53,502 bases of DNA from Scytonema sp. UIC 10036 (GTDB lineage Bacteria; Cyanobacteriota; Cyanobacteriia; Cyanobacteriales; Nostocaceae). The translations under genes and the position numbers were made by a program. Each line of letters opens with the position of its first letter. The stretch's first letter is position 1. This document shows, one piece after another, positions 1-7,949 of this stretch. The notes under the pieces were generated by a model. The model searched no databases, was not told the DNA's origin, and saw only the letters and a program-made list of their open reading frames with translations. The stretch spans positions 1-53,502 of the forward strand of contig NZ_WJFC01000085.1 of the NCBI RefSeq assembly GCF_009725235.1, written 5' to 3'.

Positions 1-24
1 CCGTTCATACATCCTAACTCTCTT

Positions 25-67
25 CCTTGTCCCCCTTGTCTTCCTTGTCCCCCTTGTCTCCCTTGTC
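25..67. repeat. Nine-base tandem repeat
   Basis: About five units of CCTTGTCYY with a strict nine-base period (G at 29, 38, 47, 56 and 65). It lies about 28 bases before the start codon of the M48 protease gene. Short tandem repeats of this kind are common between genes in Nostocales. No function can be read from it. Confidence 0.8.
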
Positions 68-94
68 TGTTCAAAAAGCTATACTATCAATGGT

Positions 95-991
95 ATGGTT
101 AAAAATGCTTTCCCCATGTTACTCCCCAAAACTCAACTGATTGGTCTCAAAGCCGATTCATTTCGCCATCCACTGGATCTGGAGGCAACTCAAGCACTTA
201 AGCAGGTGCCCGGAGTTGATATGATAGTACGGAATATCTTGGGACCTCTGGCGGAGCAGGTTTTTTACGTAGAAAATATTGCATCAAGTGTTCTCGTGGG
301 TGAAAAACAACTGCCTCACTTACACCAGTTGTTACTAGACGCTTGCAAAATATTAGATATCGAGCCACCTCAATTGTATGTGAAACAGCATCCAGCACCC
401 AACGCTTATACCTTCGCCATGCGGGGGAAACAGCCCTTTATTGTGGTACATACTTCTCTCATTGATATGCTGGAGCCAGAAGAAATTCAGGCGGTTATTG
501 CTCATGAGTTGGGACATCTCAAGTGCGATCACAGTGTTTACTTGACTCCGGTAAATATATTGATATTGGCTGCAGCAGTGGTACCAAATATTGGATCTTT
601 TCTTGCTCAGGCAATACAGGCACAGCTTTTGGAGTGGATACGTTGTGCTGAGTTTACTTGCGATCGCGCCGCATTGTTGGCAACTCAAAATCCCAGGGTT
701 GTGATGTCGGTGTTGATGAAACTAGCAGGTGGTTCCCCCACTCTGGCACCTCAGCTTAACCTGGATGCTTTTATTGCCCAGGCTCGTGCTTATGATGAGA
801 TTAGCAACACAGAATTGGGTGAAATGGTGAAAGTTACCCGGACATCTCAATTGACTCATCCAGTACCCGTACTGAGAGCTAGAGAGATAGATCGCTGGGC
901 AAGCAGCAAAGAATATCAAAAGTTGTTGCAAACTCAAAAAATAGGTTATAATAATGAAGTTCCTACCAAGGGCGAGTGGCGAAACTGGTAG
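95..991 (+). CDS. M48 family metallopeptidase
   Basis: Zinc-dependent M48 (HtpX/Ste24-like) peptidase of 298 residues, the usual length for the short cyanobacterial M48 proteins. The zinc motif HELGH is at residues 137-141 inside VIAHELGHLKCDH. A downstream acidic motif (CAEFTCDRAALL) probably gives the third zinc ligand. A hydrophobic segment follows at about residues 151-175, so the protein is probably membrane-associated and may cut membrane or misfolded proteins; its substrate is unknown. The start at 95 is the first suitable ATG; an in-frame ATG at 116 is an alternative. The last seven codons and the stop codon lie within the tRNA-Leu gene that begins at 970, an overlap of 22 bases. Confidence 0.9.
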   Translation: MVKNAFPMLLPKTQLIGLKADSFRHPLDLEATQALKQVPGVDMIVRNILGPLAEQVFYVENIASSVLVGEKQLPHLHQLLLDACKILDIEPPQLYVKQHPAPNAYTFAMRGKQPFIVVHTSLIDMLEPEEIQAVIAHELGHLKCDHSVYLTPVNILILAAAVVPNIGSFLAQAIQAQLLEWIRCAEFTCDRAALLATQNPRVVMSVLMKLAGGSPTLAPQLNLDAFIAQARAYDEISNTELGEMVKVTRTSQLTHPVPVLRAREIDRWASSKEYQKLLQTQKIGYNNEVPTKGEWRNW

Positions 992-1053
992 ACGCACCAC
1001 ACTCAAAATGTGGCGACCTTGCGGTCATAGGAGTTCGATTCTCCTCTTGCCCA
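970..1053 (+). tRNA. trnL-CAA: tRNA-Leu (anticodon CAA)
   Basis: Class II tRNA with a long variable arm. The acceptor stem GGGCGAG (970-976) pairs with CTTGCCC (1046-1052), with A1053 as discriminator. The anticodon stem CCACA/TGTGG encloses the loop CTCAAAA, giving anticodon CAA. The T arm contains GTTCGATTC. CCA is not encoded. The first 22 bases overlap the 3' end of the upstream M48 peptidase gene on the same strand. Confidence 0.96.
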
Positions 1054-1070
1054 CTGAATCAGTGACCAGT

Positions 1071-1132
1071 AGTAGGGTGGACAATGCCCACCGTTGTTAC
1101 CAATGTGAAGAGTAGGGTGGGCAATGCCCACC
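1071..1132. repeat. Two direct copies of a palindromic repeat
   Basis: Two copies (1071-1092 and 1111-1132) of a 22-base unit, each an inverted repeat of the form GGTGGGCAATGCCCACC after AGTAG. A related diverged copy is at about 37871-37892. This is an interspersed palindromic repeat of the type scattered through Nostocales genomes. Transcribed, each copy would fold into a short hairpin just downstream of tRNA-Leu. Confidence 0.8.
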
Positions 1133-1726
1133 TCTTGTAGTTTATGTGAAATATTTTTACGAACATTATTACCTATGTGAAGAGTTTGCACAGTCAATCT
1201 CTGAATTCTGTGTAAGGAGGAGTAATGTTTTCGATCTGCCTTGTTGCAGTGAGATATTGTTTCAACTAGACACCGATAGGCGGTTATCTATAAAGGAACA
1301 TGAAAACCATTCTTTGGTTATACCATGTCCTTTATCCAATCGCCAATCCTTTGTTCATGGGTTTTAGTGGCTGACTTATGTGTGGTTTTTTCTATTGACA
1401 CGTCTGTTTCCGGATAACTGCTTAAACAGTGTGAATACAGTTAGTAGTATAAAGTTTTTGTAAAGATAACCGTGTTCTTTGCAATTCAGTTTGTTTCTTT
1501 TGGTTGACACTCAACTAGCATATCTCTATAGATAGAGAATGCAAGCCGAGCGATCGCTTCCCTTTTTAAAAGTTTTCTGAAGCTGAATGTTGAAGGGGTA
1601 AAGAATTTGTTATCCCTACCTATTTATGGAGGTTAGTGAGATTTTTGTGAAGGTAAATTATAACTTTGTAACAACAGCTACAAGTTATGTGTTGCTACAG
1701 TATGTTTGTTGAATTGCCTAGAGGAT
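1133..1726. other. Gene-poor interval
   Basis: About 600 bases without a convincing gene. One HIP1 octamer lies near 1550. A 73-codon open frame at 1146-1367 has no ribosome binding site and unconvincing composition, so I do not call it. A run near 1621-1660 has a GGAGG-like sequence but no following ORF. Confidence 0.6.
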
Positions 1727-1755
1727 TTGACAGTGTAATGTCGGTGAATTATAAT
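1727..1755 (+). promoter_or_regulatory. Perfect consensus sigma-70 type promoter
   Basis: TTGACA at 1727-1732, a 17-base spacer, then TATAAT at 1750-1755: an exact match to the housekeeping consensus at optimal spacing. Transcription should start at about 1762, giving a leader of about 80 bases before the ATG at 1842. Perfect matches are rare in cyanobacteria, so strong constitutive transcription is likely. Confidence 0.85.
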
Positions 1756-1841
1756 GTAGTAGTACAGCCAATAATTCTCATACAAAAAACTTTTAGTTTT
1801 AGACACAGTATCATTTCTTAAATTAAGAGAGGTTAACCACA

Positions 1842-2108
1842 ATGCGATTGAAAAGATGGGAGTCTCCTCGCCGAGAAGGCAGGAATAATAAGGGTAGGGG
1901 TGGTTCTGCAAGACAGCGCCAGTTAAAGAAACAGCAGCAAATGCTTAGAAAGAAACTGAAAGAGGGCGAGCTGCTAGATAATGACAAGCGAAATAAAAAG
2001 AGTGGTGAAGCAAAGGGGGGAAGAGAAACAAATCTTCTCCCCTTTTTTCTTTTTACAGGCAATGCTATTGATGTAGCTTTCTGTATGGTGTACGAAAGTG
2101 AAAGTTAG
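1842..2108 (+). CDS. Small basic protein of unknown function
   Basis: Open frame of 88 codons with a good Shine-Dalgarno sequence (AGAGAGG, about nine bases before the ATG), placed about 80 bases after the predicted start of the perfect promoter at 1727-1755. The first 57 or so residues are very rich in Arg, Lys, Gln and Gly and look able to bind nucleic acid or form a short helix (around QRQLKKQQQMLRKKLKEG). The intrinsic terminator at 2012-2055 lies inside the frame, so transcripts ending there would lack the stop codon. It could be a true small gene, the ORF of a regulatory leader, or an accidental frame over a small RNA. I recognise no family. Confidence 0.45.
   Translation: MRLKRWESPRREGRNNKGRGGSARQRQLKKQQQMLRKKLKEGELLDNDKRNKKSGEAKGGRETNLLPFFLFTGNAIDVAFCMVYESES
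2012..2055 (+). terminator. Strong intrinsic terminator inside an ORF
   Basis: A stem of 13 pairs with one G-U (2012-2024 with 2033-2045), a loop of eight bases, and a T-rich run continuing to about 2055. With the promoter at 1727 it bounds a transcript of about 290 bases. It sits within the small ORF that ends at 2108. Confidence 0.85.
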
Positions 2109-2580
2109 ATAAAGTTGGTCACGAAGTCGTTCTGGCAGATTGATTCTTATTTATGAAAAATTTATATTGTCCTTTCGGTTACGATTCAAGTTTTTTAAAA
2201 AACTGGTTCTAGTGGCTAAATTATTTTAGCTTTAGCTGCAAGATTGATAATGTATTTCTTTGTACGTAGATATTTTTACTCGAGCAAATCACTCTTGTAT
2301 AAAAATTTGAAAAAGCCAATATGAAGTAAATATAAAGTTTTGCATAAAACAAATAATAATGTCCGATTTTGGAGTAAATTACTATACAGGCTAAGTGAAA
2401 ATATTGAATACCAGGGAAATCAGTAATTTACTGAAAGAGCTAATGCATCTCCGCGTGTTAACTTCCGACGATGCCCCAAGCTGAGAAGAAAGTCCAAAGC
2501 GACATAACTAGCCATCTTCAATCTTGAAAATTGCCAAGTCGGTGTGTTGATAATTTGCTGGACACAAGGAGTAGTAACTT
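2109..2580. other. Intergenic leader region before the polysaccharide locus
   Basis: About 470 A/T-rich bases upstream of the WecG/TagA-type gene. It contains a GTA-N8-TAC sequence at 2266-2279 and a candidate -10 TATAAA at 2298. No coding frame or repeat is evident. It probably holds the promoter of the locus. Confidence 0.5.
2266..2279 (+). promoter_or_regulatory. Possible NtcA-type site
   Basis: GTA-GATATTTT-TAC fits the NtcA consensus GTAN8TAC. A TATAAA follows 18 bases later, slightly closer than the usual 20-24 bases. Roughly a dozen such matches are expected by chance in a window of this size, so only its place upstream of the locus makes it notable. Confidence 0.25.
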
Positions 2581-3396
2581 ATGGTAGGAAGGTTTTTTCT
2601 CCCTACTCAGAGAGTGCTTGATTTTCCTATCACTGCTTTACAGTTTGATGACCAAATACGGACAATACTGAGGTGGGCTTCAGCTCGTGAGAGCAAGACA
2701 GTATGTGTAGCCAACGTACATATGTTGATGGAAGCTTATTGGAACCCTGACTTTGGCACTGTATTACACAATGCAGACCTTGTCACTCCTGATGGTATGC
2801 CTTTAGTTTGGATGATGAGGCTTTTAGGCGCACATTACCAAGATCGCGTAGCAGGAATGGATATCTTATTAAAGACGTGCAATCTTGCTCAAAAGCAGAA
2901 TGTCAGTGTATTTTTCCTCGGTTCTCAAGCAGAGATTCTTTCTCGGATAAGAAAAAGGTTAGAAACGGAATTTCCTAACTTGCAAATTGCGGCAATGGAA
3001 CCCTTGCCTTTTCGTCCTCTAACTCCAACTGAAGACGAAGCACTTATTAAAAGAATTAACTCCAGTGGTGCTGGATTGGTGTTTGTGTCCCTTGGATGTC
3101 CAAAACAAGAAAATTGGATAGCCCAACATAAGGATAAAATTCAAGCAGTGATGATTGGCTTGGGCGGTGTTTTTCCTGTTTATGCAGGAATTCAAAAAAG
3201 AGCACCCCGCGTAATGCGGGATTTGGGGTTAGAATGGCTATTCCGTTGGTTGCAAGAACCAGGTCGCCTTTGGCATCGCTATACAAAGACTATTCCACCG
3301 TTTATATGGTTGGCTTTTAAGCAACTGTTGACATCCAGTGATGTTATTAGTACGCCATTTCATATCCGCGAACGGTATTTGGGATGGAAGAATTAA
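2581..3396 (+). CDS. WecG/TagA/CpsF family glycosyltransferase (GT26)
   Basis: Transfers a sugar, in characterised members N-acetylmannosamine or its uronic acid, onto a lipid-linked acceptor early in polysaccharide assembly. The 271-residue length is typical. Family landmarks are NVHML near residues 45-49, NADLVTPDGMPLVW (64-77), and the C-terminal block with VFVSLGCPKQENWI and GVGGVFP-like residues, followed by RAPRVMRDLGLEWLFRW. The ATG at 2581 is supported by AAGGAG ten bases upstream. It is the first gene of the polysaccharide locus but is separated from the next gene by 660 bases, so it may have its own promoter. The donor sugar cannot be assigned. Confidence 0.92.
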   Translation: MVGRFFLPTQRVLDFPITALQFDDQIRTILRWASARESKTVCVANVHMLMEAYWNPDFGTVLHNADLVTPDGMPLVWMMRLLGAHYQDRVAGMDILLKTCNLAQKQNVSVFFLGSQAEILSRIRKRLETEFPNLQIAAMEPLPFRPLTPTEDEALIKRINSSGAGLVFVSLGCPKQENWIAQHKDKIQAVMIGLGGVFPVYAGIQKRAPRVMRDLGLEWLFRWLQEPGRLWHRYTKTIPPFIWLAFKQLLTSSDVISTPFHIRERYLGWKN

Positions 3397-4060
3397 TCCT
3401 CTTTCATCGCTCTAGCTAAGTATGTTTGCTGTTGTTTATTCTGCATTTAGTAAATAAAAGCACAAGCTCCTTTTGGAGTTGTTCGAGAGCACTTGCTTTA
3501 CTGTCGTGGCTTTCCTGAAGCAATCAATGGAGCGCAGAGAAGAGAATTCTCACAATCGTTCGCAAAACATTTGAGATGACTAATTCTCCGGGTATGACTG
3601 AATTTATGATGCAGAGTACAACAGCAATCATCATTTCTCAAACTCACGATTGGGATTCATGTTACAAGCAACTTTATCCGGAAGGAACAACAAAGTTCAC
3701 AAAAAGTCTAAAAATTTATCCTTAGATGTACTAGGAGGTTAGATTGCTTAAAACCATACAAAAGCGGTAATTTCACTGATTTTTCTTCAAGAAAGAGCCT
3801 AGATAACAGTCAATTTTCTGGTAAAGATGTCTGAAATACTTGCCAATCTGCCGAGAACGTATGACAAGATGAGTTGGAGCTACCACACAAGAGTAGAAAC
3901 TGAGTAAGCCCATATACTCAGCTTTTTAGAAGTTCTTTTTCTGGCAGGGGCAGTAGCTGTAGTCATGAATTTTAGGGCTATCCAAGACTTAGTTTGGTCA
4001 GATAGTTAGGTAAGTCAAGTGAATTAGACTGATGCACAAAAAGAGGAAATTCATCGCATC
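3397..4060. other. Long gap with possible gene remnants
   Basis: 664 bases without an intact gene inside an otherwise tightly packed locus. Two short coding-like fragments are present: a frame around 3454-3574 (contains EHLLYCRGFPEAINGAQRRE) and an ATG-initiated 43-codon frame at 3594-3725 (begins MTEFMMQSTTAIIISQTHDW). Neither has a ribosome binding site and I recognise neither. They may be remnants of a decayed gene, or chance frames. The promoter of the ABC transporter genes should lie toward the right end. Confidence 0.4.
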
Positions 4061-4975
4061 ATGACACAAAATAGCCAACAGTATACTAAACAAAATCATG
4101 GCTCGACTTCTCCTAGGAGAGGTTCTTCAAAAAAATACAGAGTCGTGCATCGACCAGAAAGTAGGATGAGACATCCGCTTGAGTTGTTTAAAGAAATGGG
4201 GCGGGACTTGCTGGGGTCGCGAGAACTAGCTTGGCGACTTCTGATTCGAGATCTCAGCGCTAAATATCGCCAATCATTTCTCGGTGTTTTATGGGCTTTT
4301 CTCCCTCCAATCGTAATGGCAGCTGGCTTTACAGTCGCCAAAGGAAGTGGGGTTATCAATCTTGGAAACACGGCTTTGCCTTACCCCGCTTACGTTATGT
4401 TCAGCATGACTCTATGGCAAACTTTTGTAGAAGCATTGAATGGTCCGGTGCAAGCTGTAACCTCTGCAAAAGCAATGTTATCAAGGATAAATTTTCCCCG
4501 AGAAGCGCTCATTCTTGCCAAGTTAGGTGAAGTATTTTTCAATTTTGGAATCAAGCTGATCTTAATTGTGGGCTTGTTTGTGTTCTTTAAAATACCAGTG
4601 GGTTGGAGTGCAATTCTGGCACTAGTGGCACTTATTCATCTGATAGCATTTGGAACATTTCTCGGCTTGCTGTTAGCACCAATAGGTGCTCTCTATCAAG
4701 ATTTTACAATGGGTCTAACACTCTTCACTGGATTTTGGCTGTTTCTCACTCCAGTCGTATATCCAATTCCCGGTGATGGCGTTTTTGGAAGCATTGTCAA
4801 GCTCAACCCAGTCACGCCTCTGTTAGTCACAACGCGAGAATTAGCGACTACAGGGGTCATATCCGATCCCCAAGGGTTTTGGATAGTCAGTTTAATTACA
4901 TTTGTGGGGCTACTGCTAGCTTGGATTATTTATCGTCTCGCAATTCCCTATGTAGTAGAAAGGATGAGTTCTTGA
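4061..4975 (+). CDS. ABC-2 type polysaccharide export permease (Wzm/KpsM/TagG-like)
   Basis: Inner-membrane half of an ABC exporter that moves lipid-linked glycans out of the cytoplasm. It has 304 residues. After a basic cytoplasmic N-terminus (1-60) comes the family signature around IRDLSAKYRQSFLGVLWAFLPP, then about six membrane segments in an ABC2_membrane domain; the C-terminal part has the usual PVVYPIPGDG and LNPVTPLL blocks. The next gene starts two bases after this stop and encodes the matching ATPase, so the two form one exporter. The ATG at 4061 has AGAGG about 15 bases upstream. A Wzm-like role is favoured because the partner ATPase has a Wzt-like C-terminal extension. Confidence 0.93.
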   Translation: MTQNSQQYTKQNHGSTSPRRGSSKKYRVVHRPESRMRHPLELFKEMGRDLLGSRELAWRLLIRDLSAKYRQSFLGVLWAFLPPIVMAAGFTVAKGSGVINLGNTALPYPAYVMFSMTLWQTFVEALNGPVQAVTSAKAMLSRINFPREALILAKLGEVFFNFGIKLILIVGLFVFFKIPVGWSAILALVALIHLIAFGTFLGLLLAPIGALYQDFTMGLTLFTGFWLFLTPVVYPIPGDGVFGSIVKLNPVTPLLVTTRELATTGVISDPQGFWIVSLITFVGLLLAWIIYRLAIPYVVERMSS

Positions 4976-4977
4976 TA

Positions 4978-6300
4978 ATGAAGAGTATTACTGAGCGCGA
5001 TATTTCAGTGAATCCACAAAATTCTGAAAATGAAGTCATTCTCTCTGTTAATGGGGTTTCCAAAAAGTTTTGTCGGGATTTGAAGCGGTCTTTAGTTTAT
5101 GGTGTTCAAGATATCTTTTCTGAGTTAGTGGGGCTACGTGAGAAAAATGATAATTTACGCCATAAAGAGTTTTGGGCGCTAAAAGATGTTAGCTTTCAGT
5201 TGCGTCGGGGAGAATCACTAGGCTTAATTGGAAAAAATGGCAGTGGAAAATCGACTTTACTGCGGATTGTTTCTGGTCTGATTAAACCAGACACCGGCTT
5301 TGTAGAAGTGAACGGTCGGCTAGCACCACTGATTGCCTTGGGCGCTGGATTTAATCCAATATTGACAGGGCGAGAAAATATTTACGCTAACATGGCTATT
5401 TTGGGTCTGACTAAAACAGAAATTGATGAGAGATTTGATGCAGTTGTTGAGTTTGCAGAAATAGGGGATGCAATTGATTCTCCCGTACAGTCTTACAGTT
5501 CTGGAATGGCAGCAAGGTTAGGTTTTGCCAGTGCTATTTATACAGAACCCGATATCCTCTTGATTGATGAAGTTTTGGCAGTGGGAGATATGAAATTTCG
5601 GATCAAGTGTTATCGGAGATTGGCAGAACTGCGTCAGAAAGGGACTTCTTTCATTTTGGTTTCTCACAGCCCACAATCGATTCTTTCAATATGTGATTCT
5701 GCTGTTTATTTATCTCGGGGAACGCTGATAGCGAGTGGTGAAACACTATCTGTGATGAATCAGTATGAAAGCGATTTATTTTTAAACACTTCAACAACTC
5801 ACCAAGGAACTATGACATTTCCCGAAAAGAACCCACAAAGTAGTTCTGGAGTTGATATTACATACCTTTGCTTTAAAAACGAGCAAGGAGAAGTTTTGGA
5901 TTTTCCTGTTACAGGGGAGCCAGTTAATTTTTGTATAGGTTGTAAAGCTCATAGGAAGGTTGATAGTTTAAACGCAACGGTGATTGTATCTAACACTGGA
6001 GCTGAAAATGAAAGAGTGCTCTTCTTAGAGAGTGATAAGAAAAGTAGCGATCTAACAGTCTTGCCAGGGGATTTTGAACTCCGGTTACATATGCCTTGCC
6101 TTGGGTTAAAACCAGGAGTTTACACTGCAAAATTAAACGTAGCTGAGGGAATATTAAATGTTTTTGATGCAGTAGAAACTTTTGTTTTTTCTGTTAAGAG
6201 TGAGGCCAACATGAATCAATGTTTGTACTATCAGCAAAGAGAATGGAAAGTTGTTAAAGATTCAGTTTCTCCAATTTCTTTGAGGAAGAGTTCTCAATAA
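4978..6300 (+). CDS. Polysaccharide ABC transporter ATP-binding protein with Wzt-like C-terminal domain
   Basis: ATPase partner of the upstream permease. From the ATG at 4978 (440 residues) the Walker A GKNGSGKST is at about 85-93, the signature YSSGM at 173-177, Walker B LLIDE at 194-198 and the switch His at 230. The frame is open further upstream, but that would overlap the permease gene, so 4978 is preferred. Residues from about 267 to the end form an extra beta-rich domain resembling the carbohydrate-binding C-terminal domain of O-antigen Wzt proteins. In known Wzt proteins this domain recognises the finished, often terminally modified, chain. KpsT and TagH proteins of capsule and teichoic acid systems lack this extension, so the exporter looks O-antigen-like. 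Confidence 0.93.
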   Translation: MKSITERDISVNPQNSENEVILSVNGVSKKFCRDLKRSLVYGVQDIFSELVGLREKNDNLRHKEFWALKDVSFQLRRGESLGLIGKNGSGKSTLLRIVSGLIKPDTGFVEVNGRLAPLIALGAGFNPILTGRENIYANMAILGLTKTEIDERFDAVVEFAEIGDAIDSPVQSYSSGMAARLGFASAIYTEPDILLIDEVLAVGDMKFRIKCYRRLAELRQKGTSFILVSHSPQSILSICDSAVYLSRGTLIASGETLSVMNQYESDLFLNTSTTHQGTMTFPEKNPQSSSGVDITYLCFKNEQGEVLDFPVTGEPVNFCIGCKAHRKVDSLNATVIVSNTGAENERVLFLESDKKSSDLTVLPGDFELRLHMPCLGLKPGVYTAKLNVAEGILNVFDAVETFVFSVKSEANMNQCLYYQQREWKVVKDSVSPISLRKSSQ

Positions 6301-6315
6301 GGATTAGCGATCGCT

Positions 6316-7005
6316 ATGTTACTAAAGCATTTGATAAGTATTTGCGACAAAATTGAGCAACGATACGGTAGTTTAAAACACCGTGTCCTTGAGAATAATT
6401 ATCAACAAGACATGGGAAAATATGGTAAAAATTGTAGTCTTGGTAGCAAAAGTTTAATCAAAAGCAATTTGAATCAGTTGTTTTTGAGTGATGATGTCAT
6501 TATAGAAGATTATGCCACTCTTGAATGCAGTCTTGAAAATTCTGCTATCCATATCGGCGATCGCTCAACCGTTAGGAACTTTGCAATACTTAAATCTATG
6601 CAAGGTCAGATAAAAATTGGACGTGATTGTAGCGTCAATCCTTACTCTGCTTTATTTGGTTGTGGGGATTTGATAATAGGTGATTTGGTCAGAATAGCAA
6701 CTCATGTGGTTATTAATCCTGCCAATCATTTATTTGATGATATCAATATACCAATAGATTACCAACCTTTAACCAATAAAGGCGTCATTATAGAAGATGA
6801 TGTCTGGATAGGAGCAGGTGCGATCGTTCTTGAGGGCTGCACCATCGGCAAAGGTTCTGTGATTGGTGCTGGAACAGTAGTTACCAAAAGTGTAGAACCT
6901 TATTCTGTAGTTGTTGGTGTTCCTGGAAGAATTATTCGTAAAAGAGGTGAGCCTAGAAACAAGAATAACATAAATGGTACAGACAAATCTCTACTTATGC
7001 GCTAA
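6316..7005 (+). CDS. Hexapeptide-repeat (LbH) acyltransferase
   Basis: Predicted CoA-dependent O- or N-acetyltransferase of 229 residues with a left-handed beta-helix. Hexapeptide turns run from about residue 70 to 200, including IHIGDRSTVRNFAILK, IEDDVWIGAGAIVLEGCTIG and GSVIGAGTVVTKSVEPYSVVVGVPGRII, the usual end of the maltose/galactoside acetyltransferase class. The His of NPANHLF (about 138) is a candidate catalytic base. It starts 15 bases after the ATPase gene and is probably co-transcribed. It may acetylate a sugar residue in the cytoplasm before export; the acceptor is unknown. Confidence 0.87.
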   Translation: MLLKHLISICDKIEQRYGSLKHRVLENNYQQDMGKYGKNCSLGSKSLIKSNLNQLFLSDDVIIEDYATLECSLENSAIHIGDRSTVRNFAILKSMQGQIKIGRDCSVNPYSALFGCGDLIIGDLVRIATHVVINPANHLFDDINIPIDYQPLTNKGVIIEDDVWIGAGAIVLEGCTIGKGSVIGAGTVVTKSVEPYSVVVGVPGRIIRKRGEPRNKNNINGTDKSLLMR

Positions 7006-7067
7006 CTCAATTTATATTATTTAGTGCATAAGAAAATATTTACCAATAAATTTACAGTGTTTTAGCT

Positions 7068-7922
7068 ATGAATACACAAGAACGAGTTAGGGTTTTTATT
7101 GGATCTGGAGAAGCCAGTCTTTTAGAAAGAAAAGTGTCAATTTATTCTTTAAGAAAACATAGTAGGAGAAATTTAGATATTTATGTTTTTAATGGAACTC
7201 ATAATGCCGTTGAACTGAATGATGGAGAACCTTTTCCAGCACCCATGCCCCTCCATATTAAATACCAAAATATCACTGAGTTTAGTCTCTATAGATATTT
7301 AATTCCTCAAATTTGTAACTACCAAGGCAAAGCTATTTATATAGATTCAGATACTATTTGCCTGACTGATATTGGCGAACTTTTTGACACCAGCCTAAAT
7401 GATTTTGACTTTTTAGCAAAGAAAGACGCTTACGCCAATAATGGTGCAGATCTTTGGGGGTTAAGCGTCATGCTGATAGATTGTGAAAAATGTAAGTTCG
7501 ACCTAGAAAGCATATGTGCTGAAGTTACTAAAGGTTTATACACGTATACAGACTTCTCGTGCATGAGTTCAACATTCCTAGCTTATCATTCTTACAAGAT
7601 TGGTGAACTCGATCCAAAGTGGAATGTTTTTGATTACTACGACAAAGACACCAAATTAATTCACTATACAAATCTTTATACTCAACCTTGGAAGCATCCA
7701 AATCATCCATATGGAGAACTGTGGTTTGATTACTTCCGAGAAGCTATGTCTGCTGGGTACATTACCGAACGCGATATTGAATTAACTCTAGTGCGTTCTT
7801 ATGTCAGGCAGAATTTATTAGAAGGAAACTCACCTAAAGCAAACTCTAGTAATTGCATTAAGGAAACGATAAATTTTGCTAAGGCATCAGTACGGAAGCT
7901 TTGGAAGGTTCAAGTTGCTTAA
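7068..7922 (+). CDS. Family 8-like glycosyltransferase
   Basis: A 284-residue GT-A fold retaining transferase of the GT8 type. The metal-binding DxD is DSD at residues 93-95 (AIYIDSDTICLTDIGELF). Further features fit the family: ASLLERKVSIYSLRKHS near the N-terminus for nucleotide binding, and a late WNVFDYYD...LIHYTN...PWKHP block resembling the conserved HxxGxxKPW-type end. The sugar donor and acceptor cannot be read from the sequence. It lies between the LbH acyltransferase and kdsD, 28 bases before the latter, so it belongs to the same transcription unit. Confidence 0.85.
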   Translation: MNTQERVRVFIGSGEASLLERKVSIYSLRKHSRRNLDIYVFNGTHNAVELNDGEPFPAPMPLHIKYQNITEFSLYRYLIPQICNYQGKAIYIDSDTICLTDIGELFDTSLNDFDFLAKKDAYANNGADLWGLSVMLIDCEKCKFDLESICAEVTKGLYTYTDFSCMSSTFLAYHSYKIGELDPKWNVFDYYDKDTKLIHYTNLYTQPWKHPNHPYGELWFDYFREAMSAGYITERDIELTLVRSYVRQNLLEGNSPKANSSNCIKETINFAKASVRKLWKVQVA

Positions 7923-7949
7923 AAGTCCTCTTATTGAAAAATCTTTTGT

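Noticed and set aside
1146..1367. A 73-codon + strand frame after tRNA-Leu
   Set aside because: No ribosome binding site, no recognisable family and composition like non-coding DNA; it starts in repeat-flanking sequence.
4879..4977. Longer N-terminus for the ABC ATPase
   Set aside because: It would overlap the permease coding sequence by about 97 bases and adds residues unlike the family; the ATG at 4978 fits the usual gene junction.
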